Source of the DNA: Stenomitos rutilans HA7619-LM2
GTDB lineage: Bacteria > Cyanobacteriota > Cyanobacteriia > Leptolyngbyales > Leptolyngbyaceae
NCBI GenBank assembly: GCA_019358945.1
Contig: JAHHIE010000024.1
Coordinates: 29,449-93,448 of the forward strand
Length of the DNA: 64,000 nt
Reading direction: 5' to 3'
Part shown: in pieces, positions 47,340 through 56,249 of the stretch
Numbering within the stretch: the first letter of the stretch is position 1
Layout of the letters: each line of letters opens with the position of its first letter
Translations under genes and position numbers: made by a program
Notes under the pieces: generated by a model
Database searches by the model: none
Seen by the model: the letters and a program-made list of their open reading frames with translations, nothing else
What the model was told of the DNA's origin: nothing

Positions 47340-47600
47340 AGGCGTTTGGGAAGTAGGGGGAGCAGGGGAGGCAGGGAAGCAAGGGAAGCAGGGGAAGCGT
47401 TGACAGTCATCAAGTTTCAGTCGTGCCCTGTCCCAGCACTGCTCGCCGCTTCACTGGTCACTGACGACTGTTGAAAAGGCAGAACGTCCTCGTCTTTTCC
47501 CATGCGCCCCTTGCCCCTCCGCTCCCCCCTCTCCCTTGCCCCCTCCGCTCCCCCTTCACCTTTACGCCCCTTGTCTTCCCCTTCCCCTTCCCGTCCGCTC
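47340..47600. repeat. Purine-rich and pyrimidine-rich tandem repeats between rnr and ubiX
   Basis: GGGGAGGCAGGGAAGCAAG-type units (47350-47400) and then CCCCTTGCCCCTCCGCTCCCC-type units (47505-47600) fill the space. The second block overlaps the start of the ubiX reading frame. Confidence 0.75.
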
Positions 47601-48194
47601 ATTCTGGGCATTACTGGAGCCTCTGGCCTCATTTATGCCGTTCGTGCGTTGAAGTTTCTTCTGGCAGCGGATTATGCGATCGATCTCGTTGCTTCCAAAG
47701 CGGTTTATATGGTGTGGCAGGCAGAGCAAAATATACGGATGCCACCCGAATCCCTACAGCAGGAGCAGTTTTGGCGACAGCAGGCAGGCGTAGAAAGCGC
47801 TGGCAAACTAACCTGCCATTCCTGGAATGATATAGGAGCCACGATCGCCAGTGGTTCTTTCCGCACGTTGGGGATGCTTATCTTGCCATGCAGCATGAGT
47901 ACGGTGGCAAAGCTGGCGAGTGGACTCAGTTCTGATTTGTTAGAACGAGCGGCTGATGTCCAGCTAAAAGAGGGGCGGAAACTGGTGGTCGTACCGCGTG
48001 AAACGCCCTTCAGCCTTATCCATCTCCGCAATTTGACGGCTCTTGCAGAAGCGGGGGCGCGCATTGTGCCTGCCATTCCCGCCTGGTATCACAACCCACA
48101 GACGATCGAAGACCTCGTTGATTTTGTGGTCGCTCGTGCTCTGGATCAGCTAGAAATTGACTGTGTGCCGCTAAACCGATGGGAAGGACACTGA
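47502..48194 (+). CDS. ubiX: Flavin prenyltransferase UbiX
   Basis: From about residue 33 the protein is UbiX: RPLILGITGASGLIYAVRALKFLL (FMN loop), LILPCSMSTVAKLASGLSSDLLERAADVQLKEGRKLVVVPRETPFSLIHL and a final PAIPAWYHNPQTIEDLVDFVVARAL. It prenylates FMN to make the cofactor of UbiD-type decarboxylases. Residues 1-32 are a Pro/Ser/Leu run encoded by a pyrimidine-rich repeat. Starts are ATG at 47502 or TTG at 47571; the latter gives the more usual length. Confidence 0.93.
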   Translation: MRPLPLRSPLSLAPSAPPSPLRPLSSPSPSRPLILGITGASGLIYAVRALKFLLAADYAIDLVASKAVYMVWQAEQNIRMPPESLQQEQFWRQQAGVESAGKLTCHSWNDIGATIASGSFRTLGMLILPCSMSTVAKLASGLSSDLLERAADVQLKEGRKLVVVPRETPFSLIHLRNLTALAEAGARIVPAIPAWYHNPQTIEDLVDFVVARALDQLEIDCVPLNRWEGH

Positions 48195-48362
48195 GAGGGT
48201 TTTAGTGGTTAGTTGTTGGTTTTTAGTGGTTCGATCGAGGCTGTTGTAGGGTAGCCAATAGGTATCGCGCTTAAAAAGCTAGCAGACTGATCTGTTAGCG
48301 TGGGACTATTGGTTGTAACTGGAGCACTAACAACCAACAACTATCAACTGTCTTCTCCACTC

Positions 48363-49169
48363 ATGGCCCTTATTCGTCTGGTACTGCTGCTAGGACTGGC
48401 TGGAGGATTATTCCTTCTGGTGCAGTTCAACTGGTCGCCCATACAGCTAACGTTCTTGGGCATTCAAACGCCTGCATGGCCGTTGGCACTGTGGATTTTG
48501 GGCGCGATCGGGGCGGGTGTTGTGACCAATCTTCTCATTACCAGCTTGTTTGGCCTCTCAAACTATTTTGCTGTACGTGCAGCACGATCGCGCTTTCGCC
48601 AAGCTTCTCGCCCAAGCGGGTTTCAGTCGCGTTCTACGTCATCAGCAGAACCGCGATCGGCCTATGCTCGCGCTTCAACGTCAACGTCAACCGATGACGA
48701 TGCTGACTGGAACAATTGGGACGGCTATGAAGAGCCAGCCGATCGTGCCTCAAGCCGTGTGAGATCGCCTGCAAACGATGACCCGATCGATGACTGGGAA
48801 GCGGAGCCTAGCGATGACTGGGAAGACGATGAACCCAGAGATACTCCCAGAGACACCCGATCGACTGCTGCCAGTGCTCGTACAAACTACGAGGCCAAGC
48901 AAGAACCAAGAACGAGTTCTCGTCAGGGGTCGGTGTATTCCTACAGCTACCGCGAGCCGAAAGACTCCGGCGTGGGTAAAGCTGAACCCGTGACGGGACA
49001 ACCCGTAGTAGACGCAGATTACCGTGTCATCGTGCCACCATTTCGCCCACTGGATGCAGAACCAGCGCCTGCGTATGAAGAGCCTGCACCGACAGAAAGT
49101 GCGGATGATTGGTTTGAAGAGGACGACGACAATTTTGACGCCGATCGCATTTCAAGACGCGATCGCTAA
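48363..49169 (+). CDS. Membrane-anchored acidic protein with LapA-like N-terminus
   Basis: From the ATG at 48363 the protein has 268 residues. Two hydrophobic segments lie in the first 70 residues (ALIRLVLLLGLAGGLFLLVQFN, WPLALWILGAIGAGVVTNLLITSLFG), as in LapA/DUF1049-type proteins. The remaining 195 residues are disordered, with Ser/Arg stretches and many Asp/Glu/Trp (DDWEDDEPRD, DDWFEEDDDNFD). This is a conserved cyanobacterial layout without known function. An upstream GTG at 48300 is less likely. Confidence 0.7.
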   Translation: MALIRLVLLLGLAGGLFLLVQFNWSPIQLTFLGIQTPAWPLALWILGAIGAGVVTNLLITSLFGLSNYFAVRAARSRFRQASRPSGFQSRSTSSAEPRSAYARASTSTSTDDDADWNNWDGYEEPADRASSRVRSPANDDPIDDWEAEPSDDWEDDEPRDTPRDTRSTAASARTNYEAKQEPRTSSRQGSVYSYSYREPKDSGVGKAEPVTGQPVVDADYRVIVPPFRPLDAEPAPAYEEPAPTESADDWFEEDDDNFDADRISRRDR

Positions 49170-49244
49170 CCAATAGCGATACGTTCAGAGAGTAAGCGTA
49201 GTCGAACGTTTGTGGTTGACGAATGGCGGCGGGAGGAGGGGGAG

Positions 49245-49318
49245 GAGGAAAGTTTTGAGTTTTGAGTTTTGAGTTTGACTCCAATAGCTACCGCTAACTG
49301 CTGATCGCTGATCGCTAA
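49245..49318. repeat. GTTTTGA heptamers and GCTGATC units
   Basis: Three GTTTTGA units lie at 49252-49276. GCTGATCGCTGATCGCT lies at 49300-49316. They sit in the convergent gap between the acidic membrane protein and purN. Confidence 0.7.
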
Positions 49319-49971
49319 TCAGACCCTTGACTGGCAGCCACTGCGATCGCCTGCGGAAAGATTCGGTGTTCCTGGATATGGATGCGATCGTGCAGAGTTT
49401 CTAACGTGTCATCGGGGAGTACAGGTACGGCAGCTTGCATGATGATGCCGCCACTATCTACTTCTGGCACGACAAGATGCACCGTGCAGCCTGTGATTTT
49501 TACGCCTGCTGTCAGCGCTTGTTCAACGGCGCGATTGCCTTTAAAGCTAGGAAGTAAACTGGGATGAATGTTGAGCATCCGTCTGGGGAAGGCATTGATC
49601 AAAACGGGCGTGACGATCCGCATCCAGCCTGCCATGATGACCCATTCCACTTCATGCTGTTGCAGTGTTTCCACGATCGCCTCATCCAGTGCTTCTCGAC
49701 TGGCAAACTCACGGTGATTTAGCAACACAGCAGGAATACCCCAGCGATCGGCTCTAGCCGCTGCTTTTGCACCAGGATTGTTGTAGAGCAAGACGTTTAT
49801 CTGTGCGTTGAGGGTTCGATCTGCAATGGCTTGAGCGATCGCTTCAAAATTGCTGCCACTCCCCGATGCCATCACACCTAATTTCAACGGTGCGCCACTT
49901 TGGGGTGGCATTGCAGAAATGTCGGGTGACACTAAACTAGATGAACCGTTTGCGGTTGGGTTAAAAGTCAT
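49315..49971 (-). CDS. purN: Phosphoribosylglycinamide formyltransferase
   Basis: This is the third step of purine synthesis, using 10-formyl-THF. After an N-terminal extension of about 30 residues the family pattern appears: KLGVMASGSGSNFEAIAQAI, VEWVIMAGWMRIVTPVLINAFPRRMLNIHPSLLPSFKG (catalytic Asn/His region NIHPSLLP), and GCTVHLVVPEVDSGGIIMQAAVPV (catalytic Asp). The ATG at 49971 is preferred over the adjacent TTG. It follows an exported-protein gene by 9 bases, so the two are probably one transcript. Confidence 0.95.
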   Translation of the reverse strand: MTFNPTANGSSSLVSPDISAMPPQSGAPLKLGVMASGSGSNFEAIAQAIADRTLNAQINVLLYNNPGAKAAARADRWGIPAVLLNHREFASREALDEAIVETLQQHEVEWVIMAGWMRIVTPVLINAFPRRMLNIHPSLLPSFKGNRAVEQALTAGVKITGCTVHLVVPEVDSGGIIMQAAVPVLPDDTLETLHDRIHIQEHRIFPQAIAVAASQGSD

Positions 49972-49980
49972 CAAATCATC

Positions 49981-50553
49981 TTATTTTGTCTGGACGGTAG
50001 GCGGCTTCAGCTCAGTGCCAGGAGGTAATGTGGTTTCGTCAGACACTTTTTGAAAGAGCGTGGCATTGTCGGTAAGAGCGGCGGGACGAGGCTTACCGGG
50101 ACGAGTGCCCAACATTTGCAGGCGCAGTTCGCCGTCGGGTGTGAACTCAAACAAGGTTTCGACGACGGCCTTGTCTGCCAGAATGATATCTAGATGGATG
50201 GGTTGAGGCTTGTCATCAAGGCGGTACTGAAATTGACTGGCGATCGCGTTCCCCGATGCCGCTGTGCCGGAAAGAATGTACGCCTTGCCTTCTGGCGCAA
50301 AGACAAACATCACCATGTCACCATCAAGTGGTTCTTTCGTTAACCACTGGCCTAAGATTTTCTTAGTCACGGGAACCGATACAACCGGAATTTCAGGCTT
50401 AGCTGTAGGTGTTGAGGTCGGCTCTGCTGTTGCGAGAGGCAGAAGAACGGTTGTGAAGCCAGCCAAACTGAAGCAGCCGATCGCCAAACTGATCAGCAGA
50501 CTTGCGCGATCGAGGGATCGCGTTACACGATGCATTTGAGCCAGTGGGTGCAT
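49981..50553 (-). CDS. Exported cyanobacterial protein of unknown function
   Basis: A strong AGGAGG precedes the ATG at 50553. The N-terminus has a basic region and a hydrophobic run (ASLLISLAIGCFSLAGFTTVLLPLATAEP), a signal peptide or anchor. The rest is about 145 residues with ILGQWLTKEPLDGDMVMFVFAPEGKAYILSG and HLDIILADKAVVETLFEFTPDGELRLQML, probably beta-rich. No domain is recognised. It lies directly upstream of purN on the same strand. Confidence 0.65.
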   Translation of the reverse strand: MHPLAQMHRVTRSLDRASLLISLAIGCFSLAGFTTVLLPLATAEPTSTPTAKPEIPVVSVPVTKKILGQWLTKEPLDGDMVMFVFAPEGKAYILSGTAASGNAIASQFQYRLDDKPQPIHLDIILADKAVVETLFEFTPDGELRLQMLGTRPGKPRPAALTDNATLFQKVSDETTLPPGTELKPPTVQTK

Positions 50554-50645
50554 GAACCTCCTGCCAGCAGATGATCAGCATCTTACCAGTGCTGCCAGCC
50601 GATCGCCCAACTGCTAAAATTCACACTGTTTGCTGGCGAGATACT

Positions 50646-51572
50646 ATGACTGTCGAGAAAACACCCCTAAACGCGCGACTTGACTTGGATAACGACACCC
50701 TTGCTGCCTGGATTTTCCTAGCACCTGCCCTGTTGCTGTTGGGAGTTTTTGTGCTGTATCCGATCGCCTATCTTGTCTACCTCAGCTTTACCACTGGCAG
50801 TTTTACCAGAGCAGGCGTTCACTGGGTTGGCTTGAGAAACTACGGACGCTTATTGCTAAATCCCGATTTCGGTCAAATTGTGGGTAACACCGTCTACTTT
50901 ACCGCTGCAACCGTGCTTCCCAGTTTGGCTTTACCATTAGGGTTAGCGGTCTTGCTCGATCGCGCGATCGTCCTGCGCGACCTTTTGCGAGTGGCCTATT
51001 TTTTGCCCTCCATTACATCTATGGTGGCGGTTGGGTTGGGCTGGCGCTGGCTGTTTCAAACCGAAGGCCCGCTCAACCAGTGGCTCGATATCGTTGGCAT
51101 TGCTCCCATTCCCTGGTTGAGCAGTACCGTTTGGGCCATGCCTGTGCTGATTTTGCTCAGCGTTTGGAAGCAGCTTGGGTTCAATCTTGTTGTATTTCTT
51201 GCAGGGCTGCAAACCATTCCCAAAAGCCGTTACGAAGCCGCCGAACTGGATGGTGCAAACTCCTGGCAGCAGTTTTGGTACATCACGTTACCGGGATTGC
51301 GGTCAACCTTGATTTTCGCCGCTGTTACAACCGCCATCTTTACCTTACGCAGCTTTGAGCAGGTGTATGTCATTACGGGGGGTGGCCCACTTAATACCAC
51401 AAACCTGCTGGTGTACTACATCTACGAGCAAGCGTTCGCTCAGTTTGATTTTGGCTATGCGGCGGCGGCAGCCACACTGCTATTAGGCACAACGTTTGGG
51501 CTAGTGTTTGTGCAGATGAAATTATCGGGGGAGGCAAAAGTCAGAAGCCAGAAGGCAAGCGTCAGGAGCTAA
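50646..51572 (+). CDS. Sugar ABC transporter permease (MalF/UgpA type)
   Basis: The 308-residue protein has six predicted membrane segments, beginning AWIFLAPALLLLGVFVLYPIAY. The EAA loop is KSRYEAAELDGANSWQQFWYITLPGL. It forms an inner-membrane channel for sugars or glycerol-phosphate-like solutes together with a MalG-type partner. Partner permease, binding protein and ATPase are not adjacent. The last 11 residues (KVRSQKASVRS) are encoded by a heptamer repeat. The ATG at 50646 is preferred. Confidence 0.92.
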   Translation: MTVEKTPLNARLDLDNDTLAAWIFLAPALLLLGVFVLYPIAYLVYLSFTTGSFTRAGVHWVGLRNYGRLLLNPDFGQIVGNTVYFTAATVLPSLALPLGLAVLLDRAIVLRDLLRVAYFLPSITSMVAVGLGWRWLFQTEGPLNQWLDIVGIAPIPWLSSTVWAMPVLILLSVWKQLGFNLVVFLAGLQTIPKSRYEAAELDGANSWQQFWYITLPGLRSTLIFAAVTTAIFTLRSFEQVYVITGGGPLNTTNLLVYYIYEQAFAQFDFGYAAAAATLLLGTTFGLVFVQMKLSGEAKVRSQKASVRS

Positions 51573-51673
51573 AAATAATCGCGCTGGCTCGGTTTCTCCT
51601 GCTACCCTTCAAGGTTCATCTGGACGCAAGGCAGCGATGCGATCGCGCTTCCCCCGTCTCTAAAGGCTTCTTT

Positions 51674-52123
51674 TTAGTGAGCGGCTTTTGCCCACTGGTT
51701 GATCGCGGCAAAGTCGATCCGCTCAGCGTGGCCCCAAAACGCTTCCAGGTTGTAAAATTCACGCTCCTGAGGCATCAGAATATGGACGATGACATCGCCG
51801 TAATCTTGCAGCGTCCAACTCCCTTCAGTCTGCCCCTCTGTACGAATGGGCCTACGCTGCAATGCCTCTTCTACGTTGTCTTTAATGGCTGCCGCGATCG
51901 CCCGTACCTGTGCTTTGGAAAAGCCTGTGACGATGACAAAATAATCTGCCAGCGTTGAAACCTCTGAAACCCGTAGGAGGGTAATATCAGCGGCTTTGCG
52001 CTCGTCAGCAGCCGTAGCAGCGGCGATCGCCAGTTGCAGACTCAAATCAGGCTCATTGACCAATGTGGTATCGTTTGCGGTGGTTAAGACAGATGCTAAA
52101 GATTCTTGAGCGTAGTTTGCCAT
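51674..52123 (-). CDS. rsfS: Ribosome silencing factor RsfS
   Basis: The 149-residue protein has the Iojap/RsfS domain: ADITLLRVSEVSTLADYFVIVTGFSKAQVRAIAAAI, GSWTLQDYGDVIVHILMPQEREFYNLEAFWG. RsfS binds L14 on the 50S subunit and blocks subunit joining under poor growth. About 35 residues precede the domain. The ATG at 52123 is preceded by CCGGAGA. yqeK lies just upstream on the same strand, a common pairing. Confidence 0.95.
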   Translation of the reverse strand: MANYAQESLASVLTTANDTTLVNEPDLSLQLAIAAATAADERKAADITLLRVSEVSTLADYFVIVTGFSKAQVRAIAAAIKDNVEEALQRRPIRTEGQTEGSWTLQDYGDVIVHILMPQEREFYNLEAFWGHAERIDFAAINQWAKAAH

Positions 52124-52238
52124 TCAGTCTCCGGGGTGGTAGGTGGTTAAAGCTGGTACTAAAAAGAAAGGGCTTCGTATCGGTGCTTTAAGCGTTCTAG
52201 TGGGAGGGAAATTTTAGCGTAGGCGGTGTCAATGGAAC

Positions 52239-53000
52239 TTAGTGGGCACGAGGCAATGGCAACTTTTTGTCCGTCAGTGCTAGTGCCCAGTTGCGGGTCA
52301 GCACCATGCGGGGATGAATTTGTTGAGCGCGAGCCAGCAAGTGGCGTAACGATTCATCACAGGTGAGCCAGACAGCGCGGTGGAGATGTTGCTGGCTGTT
52401 TCGACGCAATGCAATCAGTTTGGGTGTATCGCCTCGGCCTGGTTCCAGGCTATCGGCCAGAAAGACGACGCAACTCAAACCGCTCATGCCAGGGCATCCC
52501 AGCGTATGGTGACGAATAGCATCCAGCACGGCTTCATCGTGTATGCCAAACTCATCTCTCGCCACGATCGCCCCTACAGCCGCGTGAAGCAAATGTGGAT
52601 TGGCGATGTCTACGGGGTCAAGCGCTAAATCCTCTGCTTGCGCCATCTCTAGCAAACGTTGAGGCTTAAAAAACTTGGCGAGGTCATGCATTAGCCCTGC
52701 CTGTGCTGCCTGCGCCGGATCAACATGATGACACACGGCAAGCTCAACGGCCATTTGTTCGACGCGCAGAATGTGCTCTAGCCTGCTGTTGGGAACATGC
52801 TTTTGAAGCCACTGAAGCACGCGATCGCGCAACTCTTTTGGCATCAACGAGGTTGGCTGGGGCGGAACCGCGTTGGCATGAAGAACGGAGCGATAGGACG
52901 CATCTTCGGCGATCGTCAAGTCTACAGGCTGCTTGGCGGCTTTCAGATGCAACGCACCTGTTGTGCCGTGAGAATCCAGATAGCCGTTGGATTCACCCAT
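52239..53000 (-). CDS. yqeK: HD-domain diadenosine tetraphosphatase (YqeK family)
   Basis: After about 50 variable N-terminal residues the HD domain follows: RLEHILRVEQMAVELA, QAGLMHDLAKF (HD pair), HLLHAAVGAIVARDEFG, IRHHTLGCPGMSGLSCVVFLADSLEPGR. YqeK enzymes cleave Ap4A symmetrically to ADP with a di-iron centre. The ATG at 53000 is preferred; another ATG at 52844 would remove the variable region. It is followed by rsfS. Confidence 0.92.
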   Translation of the reverse strand: MGESNGYLDSHGTTGALHLKAAKQPVDLTIAEDASYRSVLHANAVPPQPTSLMPKELRDRVLQWLQKHVPNSRLEHILRVEQMAVELAVCHHVDPAQAAQAGLMHDLAKFFKPQRLLEMAQAEDLALDPVDIANPHLLHAAVGAIVARDEFGIHDEAVLDAIRHHTLGCPGMSGLSCVVFLADSLEPGRGDTPKLIALRRNSQQHLHRAVWLTCDESLRHLLARAQQIHPRMVLTRNWALALTDKKLPLPRAH

Positions 53001-53151
53001 GCAAGCAAGCAACTCCTAATACGCGCTGGGAGGGTACAGGCTGAGCGTGACAATCGTGGTGAAGGGTTGAGAGTAAATTCAAATTCAAATTGAGATCGGC
53101 TTAACTCTTATTCTAACTCACCCCTCTAAATTGGATTCACCTGAACGATCG

Positions 53152-53841
53152 TCATTTCTGCTGTTTTACGGCTGCCAGAATGAACGCGATCGCCTCCTGG
53201 GTATGGCGCTCCACCATCGCAGGATTGCGAAAATCCCAATCGGGTGCAATATGTTTCACATTGTCATAGGTTGTGAAGTAAAAGTTGCACACTCCAGCGA
53301 TGTTGATGGCGGTCAGCCAGGGATCGACCGCACGGAACGTACCATCTACCATCCCTCGTTCCAGAATTTTAAGGAGGTAGGCAAAGGGGGCCTGCCAGTC
53401 TGCCTGAGCAAAATATTTTCCCCGGTTTTGACTCGCTTCCTGAAAGAGAATCATTTGCTGATAGGGATGGGCAACTTCATGGGCGATCGCGCCTTTTACC
53501 AACATTTCCAGCGCTTGTTCGGGAGCCAATTCGTCCAGTGGTAATTGCTTGAGAGCATCTAACAATTCATGGGCTGGACGCTGTAAAACGGCCTGATACA
53601 AGCCCTCTTTATTCTCAAAGTAATAGTAAATCATCGCTTTGGTGACACCTGTCCCCGCCGCGATCGCGTCCATGCGTGCGCCACTCAGCCCATGCCGCGC
53701 AAACTCCTCCTCTGCCGCATTGAGAATCTGCGCTTTCGTCGCCTCTGAGTCACGCGCCTGACGCGGTTTGTTGAGCGATCGAGTTGATGGTGTTGCTTTA
53801 CTTAAACGACCCACAGTACTCCGACATTCGACAGACACCAT
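53152..53841 (-). CDS. TetR family transcriptional regulator
   Basis: The 229-residue protein has the TetR helix-turn-helix at about residues 32-80 (KAQILNAAEEEFARHGLSGARMDAIAAGTGVTKAMIYYYFENKEGLY). A ligand-binding helical domain ends VKHIAPDWDFRNPAMVERHTQEAIAFILAAVKQ. It is divergent from the Rieske gene, and a perfect palindrome between them is the probable operator. Repression of the oxygenase and possibly of itself, relieved by a small ligand, is inferred. The ATG at 53841 is clear. Confidence 0.93.
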   Translation of the reverse strand: MVSVECRSTVGRLSKATPSTRSLNKPRQARDSEATKAQILNAAEEEFARHGLSGARMDAIAAGTGVTKAMIYYYFENKEGLYQAVLQRPAHELLDALKQLPLDELAPEQALEMLVKGAIAHEVAHPYQQMILFQEASQNRGKYFAQADWQAPFAYLLKILERGMVDGTFRAVDPWLTAINIAGVCNFYFTTYDNVKHIAPDWDFRNPAMVERHTQEAIAFILAAVKQQK

Positions 53842-53930
53842 ATCTTAACCAAAGTTTGTCCCCAAAGGTTTGTGGACAGCAATCTCGGCGCATGAATATA
53901 GGTGCTACCAACAAATTGAAGGCTAACAAA

Positions 53931-53978
53931 TTGACAAGCAGGCCTTAATCGCCCATACTAACTAACTGTTTAGTTAGT
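53931..53978 (+). promoter_or_regulatory. Promoter and TetR-type operator of the Rieske gene
   Basis: A -35 hexamer TTGACA (53931-53936) and a -10-like CATACT (53954-53959) are separated by 17 bases. Overlapping the -10 is a perfect palindrome, ACTAACTAA (53957-53965), CTGT, TTAGTTAGT (53970-53978). Length and position fit a TetR-family operator that blocks initiation. GGGAGGA (53988-53994) is the ribosome site for the ATG at 54000. Confidence 0.75.
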
Positions 53979-53999
53979 ATTTAACTTTGGGAGGATATC

Positions 54000-54992
54000 A
54001 TGAGCCAGATGTTGCAGGGCGCACCCTGGTTACTCGCGCACACGTCTATGCTATCAGCCAATCAGCCGAGAAAAATCTCCTTGTACGGGACTGATTACGT
54101 GCTTTGGAAAGACTCGGCAGGCAACATCAATTCGTTACCAAACGCGTGTCCGCATATGGGAGCGATGCTGTCTGAAGGGTGGTGCGAGAAAACCGATCGC
54201 CAAACGAGCGCAGTGGTTTGTCCCTTTCATGCCCTTGCGTTCGATCGGGATGGTTGCACCGTTTTGCCCGGTTCCAACAAAAAAACACTGCCGCAGTTAA
54301 CGCCTCTGGAACTCATCGTGCAAAACGATTTCATCTGGTCTTACGGCGGTTACGAACCAAAGATGCCGATTCCGACAATTTTGAATGAGATTGCAGAGCA
54401 GTACACGTTTATTGGACACACCGCTGATACCAGCGTGACAACCGATTTGCTATCTATGCTGCTCAATATGCATGACTACAACCACCAAAACGGCACCCAT
54501 CGGCCGTTGTTTCGGATTGAGGAAGTGCAGTTTGAACAATTTATCGATGACGGTTATCGATCGCACGCCTTCTATAACATGCCTACTGCCGCTACGAGTT
54601 TGAGTGAAAAACTCACCAATCCCATTCTGCTCACGCTGCCTAAAGTCCTGACGGCGCATTTAGAAAATCACTTTCCGTCACTCGTGATTTTTTATGGACA
54701 AAGTGTGTTGGGCAAAGTCGCCCAAATTCACATTTTTGTACCAGAGTCTGAGACGCAGACGCGCACCTATGTACTGATGTATGGTATTAGCAAACACCCC
54801 CTCTTCAATTCGTTGGGCAAGCAGTTTCTCAATCTAGCCAAGGTTGTAGTTGAGCAAGATTCGGCGATTTTAAGCAAGATTTATCCCCACACTCCTCAAC
54901 GCATCAAGTTGAATAACGAGGTGGGCATGGATTGGGTACGGCGAAACTTTGAGCAGTTTCCTGAGGCGATCGAACCCAATCTTTCTAGATAA
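54000..54992 (+). CDS. Rieske non-heme iron oxygenase (terminal oxygenase type)
   Basis: The 330-residue protein has the Rieske [2Fe-2S] ligands C50-x-H52 (CPHMGAM) and C74-x2-H77 (CPFHAL). It also has the mononuclear iron motif Dx2Hx4H at D159, H162 and H167 (DYNHQNGTH). This is the layout of ring-hydroxylating or demethylating oxygenases, which need a separate reductase. None is adjacent. The substrate is unknown. Control by the divergent TetR protein suggests a response to an external or toxic compound. Confidence 0.88.
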   Translation: MSQMLQGAPWLLAHTSMLSANQPRKISLYGTDYVLWKDSAGNINSLPNACPHMGAMLSEGWCEKTDRQTSAVVCPFHALAFDRDGCTVLPGSNKKTLPQLTPLELIVQNDFIWSYGGYEPKMPIPTILNEIAEQYTFIGHTADTSVTTDLLSMLLNMHDYNHQNGTHRPLFRIEEVQFEQFIDDGYRSHAFYNMPTAATSLSEKLTNPILLTLPKVLTAHLENHFPSLVIFYGQSVLGKVAQIHIFVPESETQTRTYVLMYGISKHPLFNSLGKQFLNLAKVVVEQDSAILSKIYPHTPQRIKLNNEVGMDWVRRNFEQFPEAIEPNLSR

Positions 54993-55156
54993 CTTGAGTA
55001 CTTTTGAATCGCAACGCACCCTATGGCAGCCGCTAAATGGCTTAGAGTTTCTCTATTAACCTGAGTTCATTGCTACGGGTTACGTCATGTGTGCTGCATA
55101 GACTAATCACCCAAGCAGCCACTTAACCTTTAGCTCATTCCTCATCCCTTCTCCCT

Positions 55157-56143
55157 ATGGGTGCTTCATCACAGCCATTTCAAGCCGTTCTGGATGATTT
55201 GTATCACAAATATAAGGGGCTAGATGATGGCAAGGTTGCTAGCTACATTCCTGAACTGGCGAAGATGAACCCAGATTGGTTCAGTATTTGTGTCGTAACC
55301 GCTGATGGTCGAACGTTTGCGGTTGGGGATGCAGAGCAGCTTTTTACCATTCAGTCGATCTCAAAAGTCTTTGTGTACGGCTTGGCGCTGGAGGAGCACG
55401 GACGCGAAGCGGTGTTGTCAAAAGTGGGAGTAGAGCCAACAGGTGATCCCTTTAACTCGATCATTCGGCTGGATGAACACTCTAAACGTCCTGATAACCC
55501 AATGATCAATGCGGGCGCGATCGCCACAACCAGCTTGATCAAGGGCAATGGCCCGACCGATCGCCTGAATCGACTGCTGGATATGTTTTGTCGCTACGTC
55601 GGGCACGATGTGTATATCGATATGTCGGTGTTTCTCTCTGAGCGAACGACGGGGCATCGTAATCGAGCGATGGCCTCCCTGATGCGCCATTTTGGGATGA
55701 TTGACGATCGCATGGACGAATCGCTGGATCTGTACTTTCAGCAATGCGCCATGATGGTGAACTGCCGTGATTTAGCCGTGATGGCAGCAACTTTAGCCAA
55801 CCGGGGTGTGAATCCACTGACGGGCGATCGGGCGGTTCCCACTCGCTACATTCGTGACATCCTCAGCGTGATGTATACCTGTGGCATGTACAACTTCGCA
55901 GGCCAGTGGGCTTATACTGTGGGCATTCCCGCCAAGAGTGGCGTGTCAGGTGGTATTATTGCGATCGTCCCTCGACAGGTGGGCATTGCTGTTTTTTCGC
56001 CGCCGCTCGATACACACGGCAATAGTGTACGCGGCATCAAAGTCTGCGAAGAACTCTCCCGCCAGTTTGAACTTCACATGTTCGATCCACCGATGGGTTG
56101 CTCACACTTGCTGGAACAGTTGGAGGGGAAGGATGAGGGATAA
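55157..56143 (+). CDS. glsA: Glutaminase A
   Basis: The 328-residue beta-lactamase-like enzyme hydrolyses glutamine to glutamate and ammonia. Motifs are [16 protein letters not shown] (catalytic Ser-x2-Lys), [17 protein letters not shown], the Tyr region [18 protein letters not shown] and [14 protein letters not shown]. The length matches bacterial GlsA. The ATG at 55157 gives the usual start. It is cytoplasmic and provides glutamate, with possible acid resistance. Confidence 0.95.
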   Translation: MGASSQPFQAVLDDLYHKYKGLDDGKVASYIPELAKMNPDWFSICVVTADGRTFAVGDAEQLFTIQSISKVFVYGLALEEHGREAVLSKVGVEPTGDPFNSIIRLDEHSKRPDNPMINAGAIATTSLIKGNGPTDRLNRLLDMFCRYVGHDVYIDMSVFLSERTTGHRNRAMASLMRHFGMIDDRMDESLDLYFQQCAMMVNCRDLAVMAATLANRGVNPLTGDRAVPTRYIRDILSVMYTCGMYNFAGQWAYTVGIPAKSGVSGGIIAIVPRQVGIAVFSPPLDTHGNSVRGIKVCEELSRQFELHMFDPPMGCSHLLEQLEGKDEG

Positions 56144-56249
56144 GGGAAAGAGTTTTAAGTTTTGAGTGGAAGAACTATCAGCAGTCAGCGGTTAGCTATC
56201 AGCCGACTCCCGACTCCTTTCGTATGCCTTTTACCTTTTACCCTCTGCC

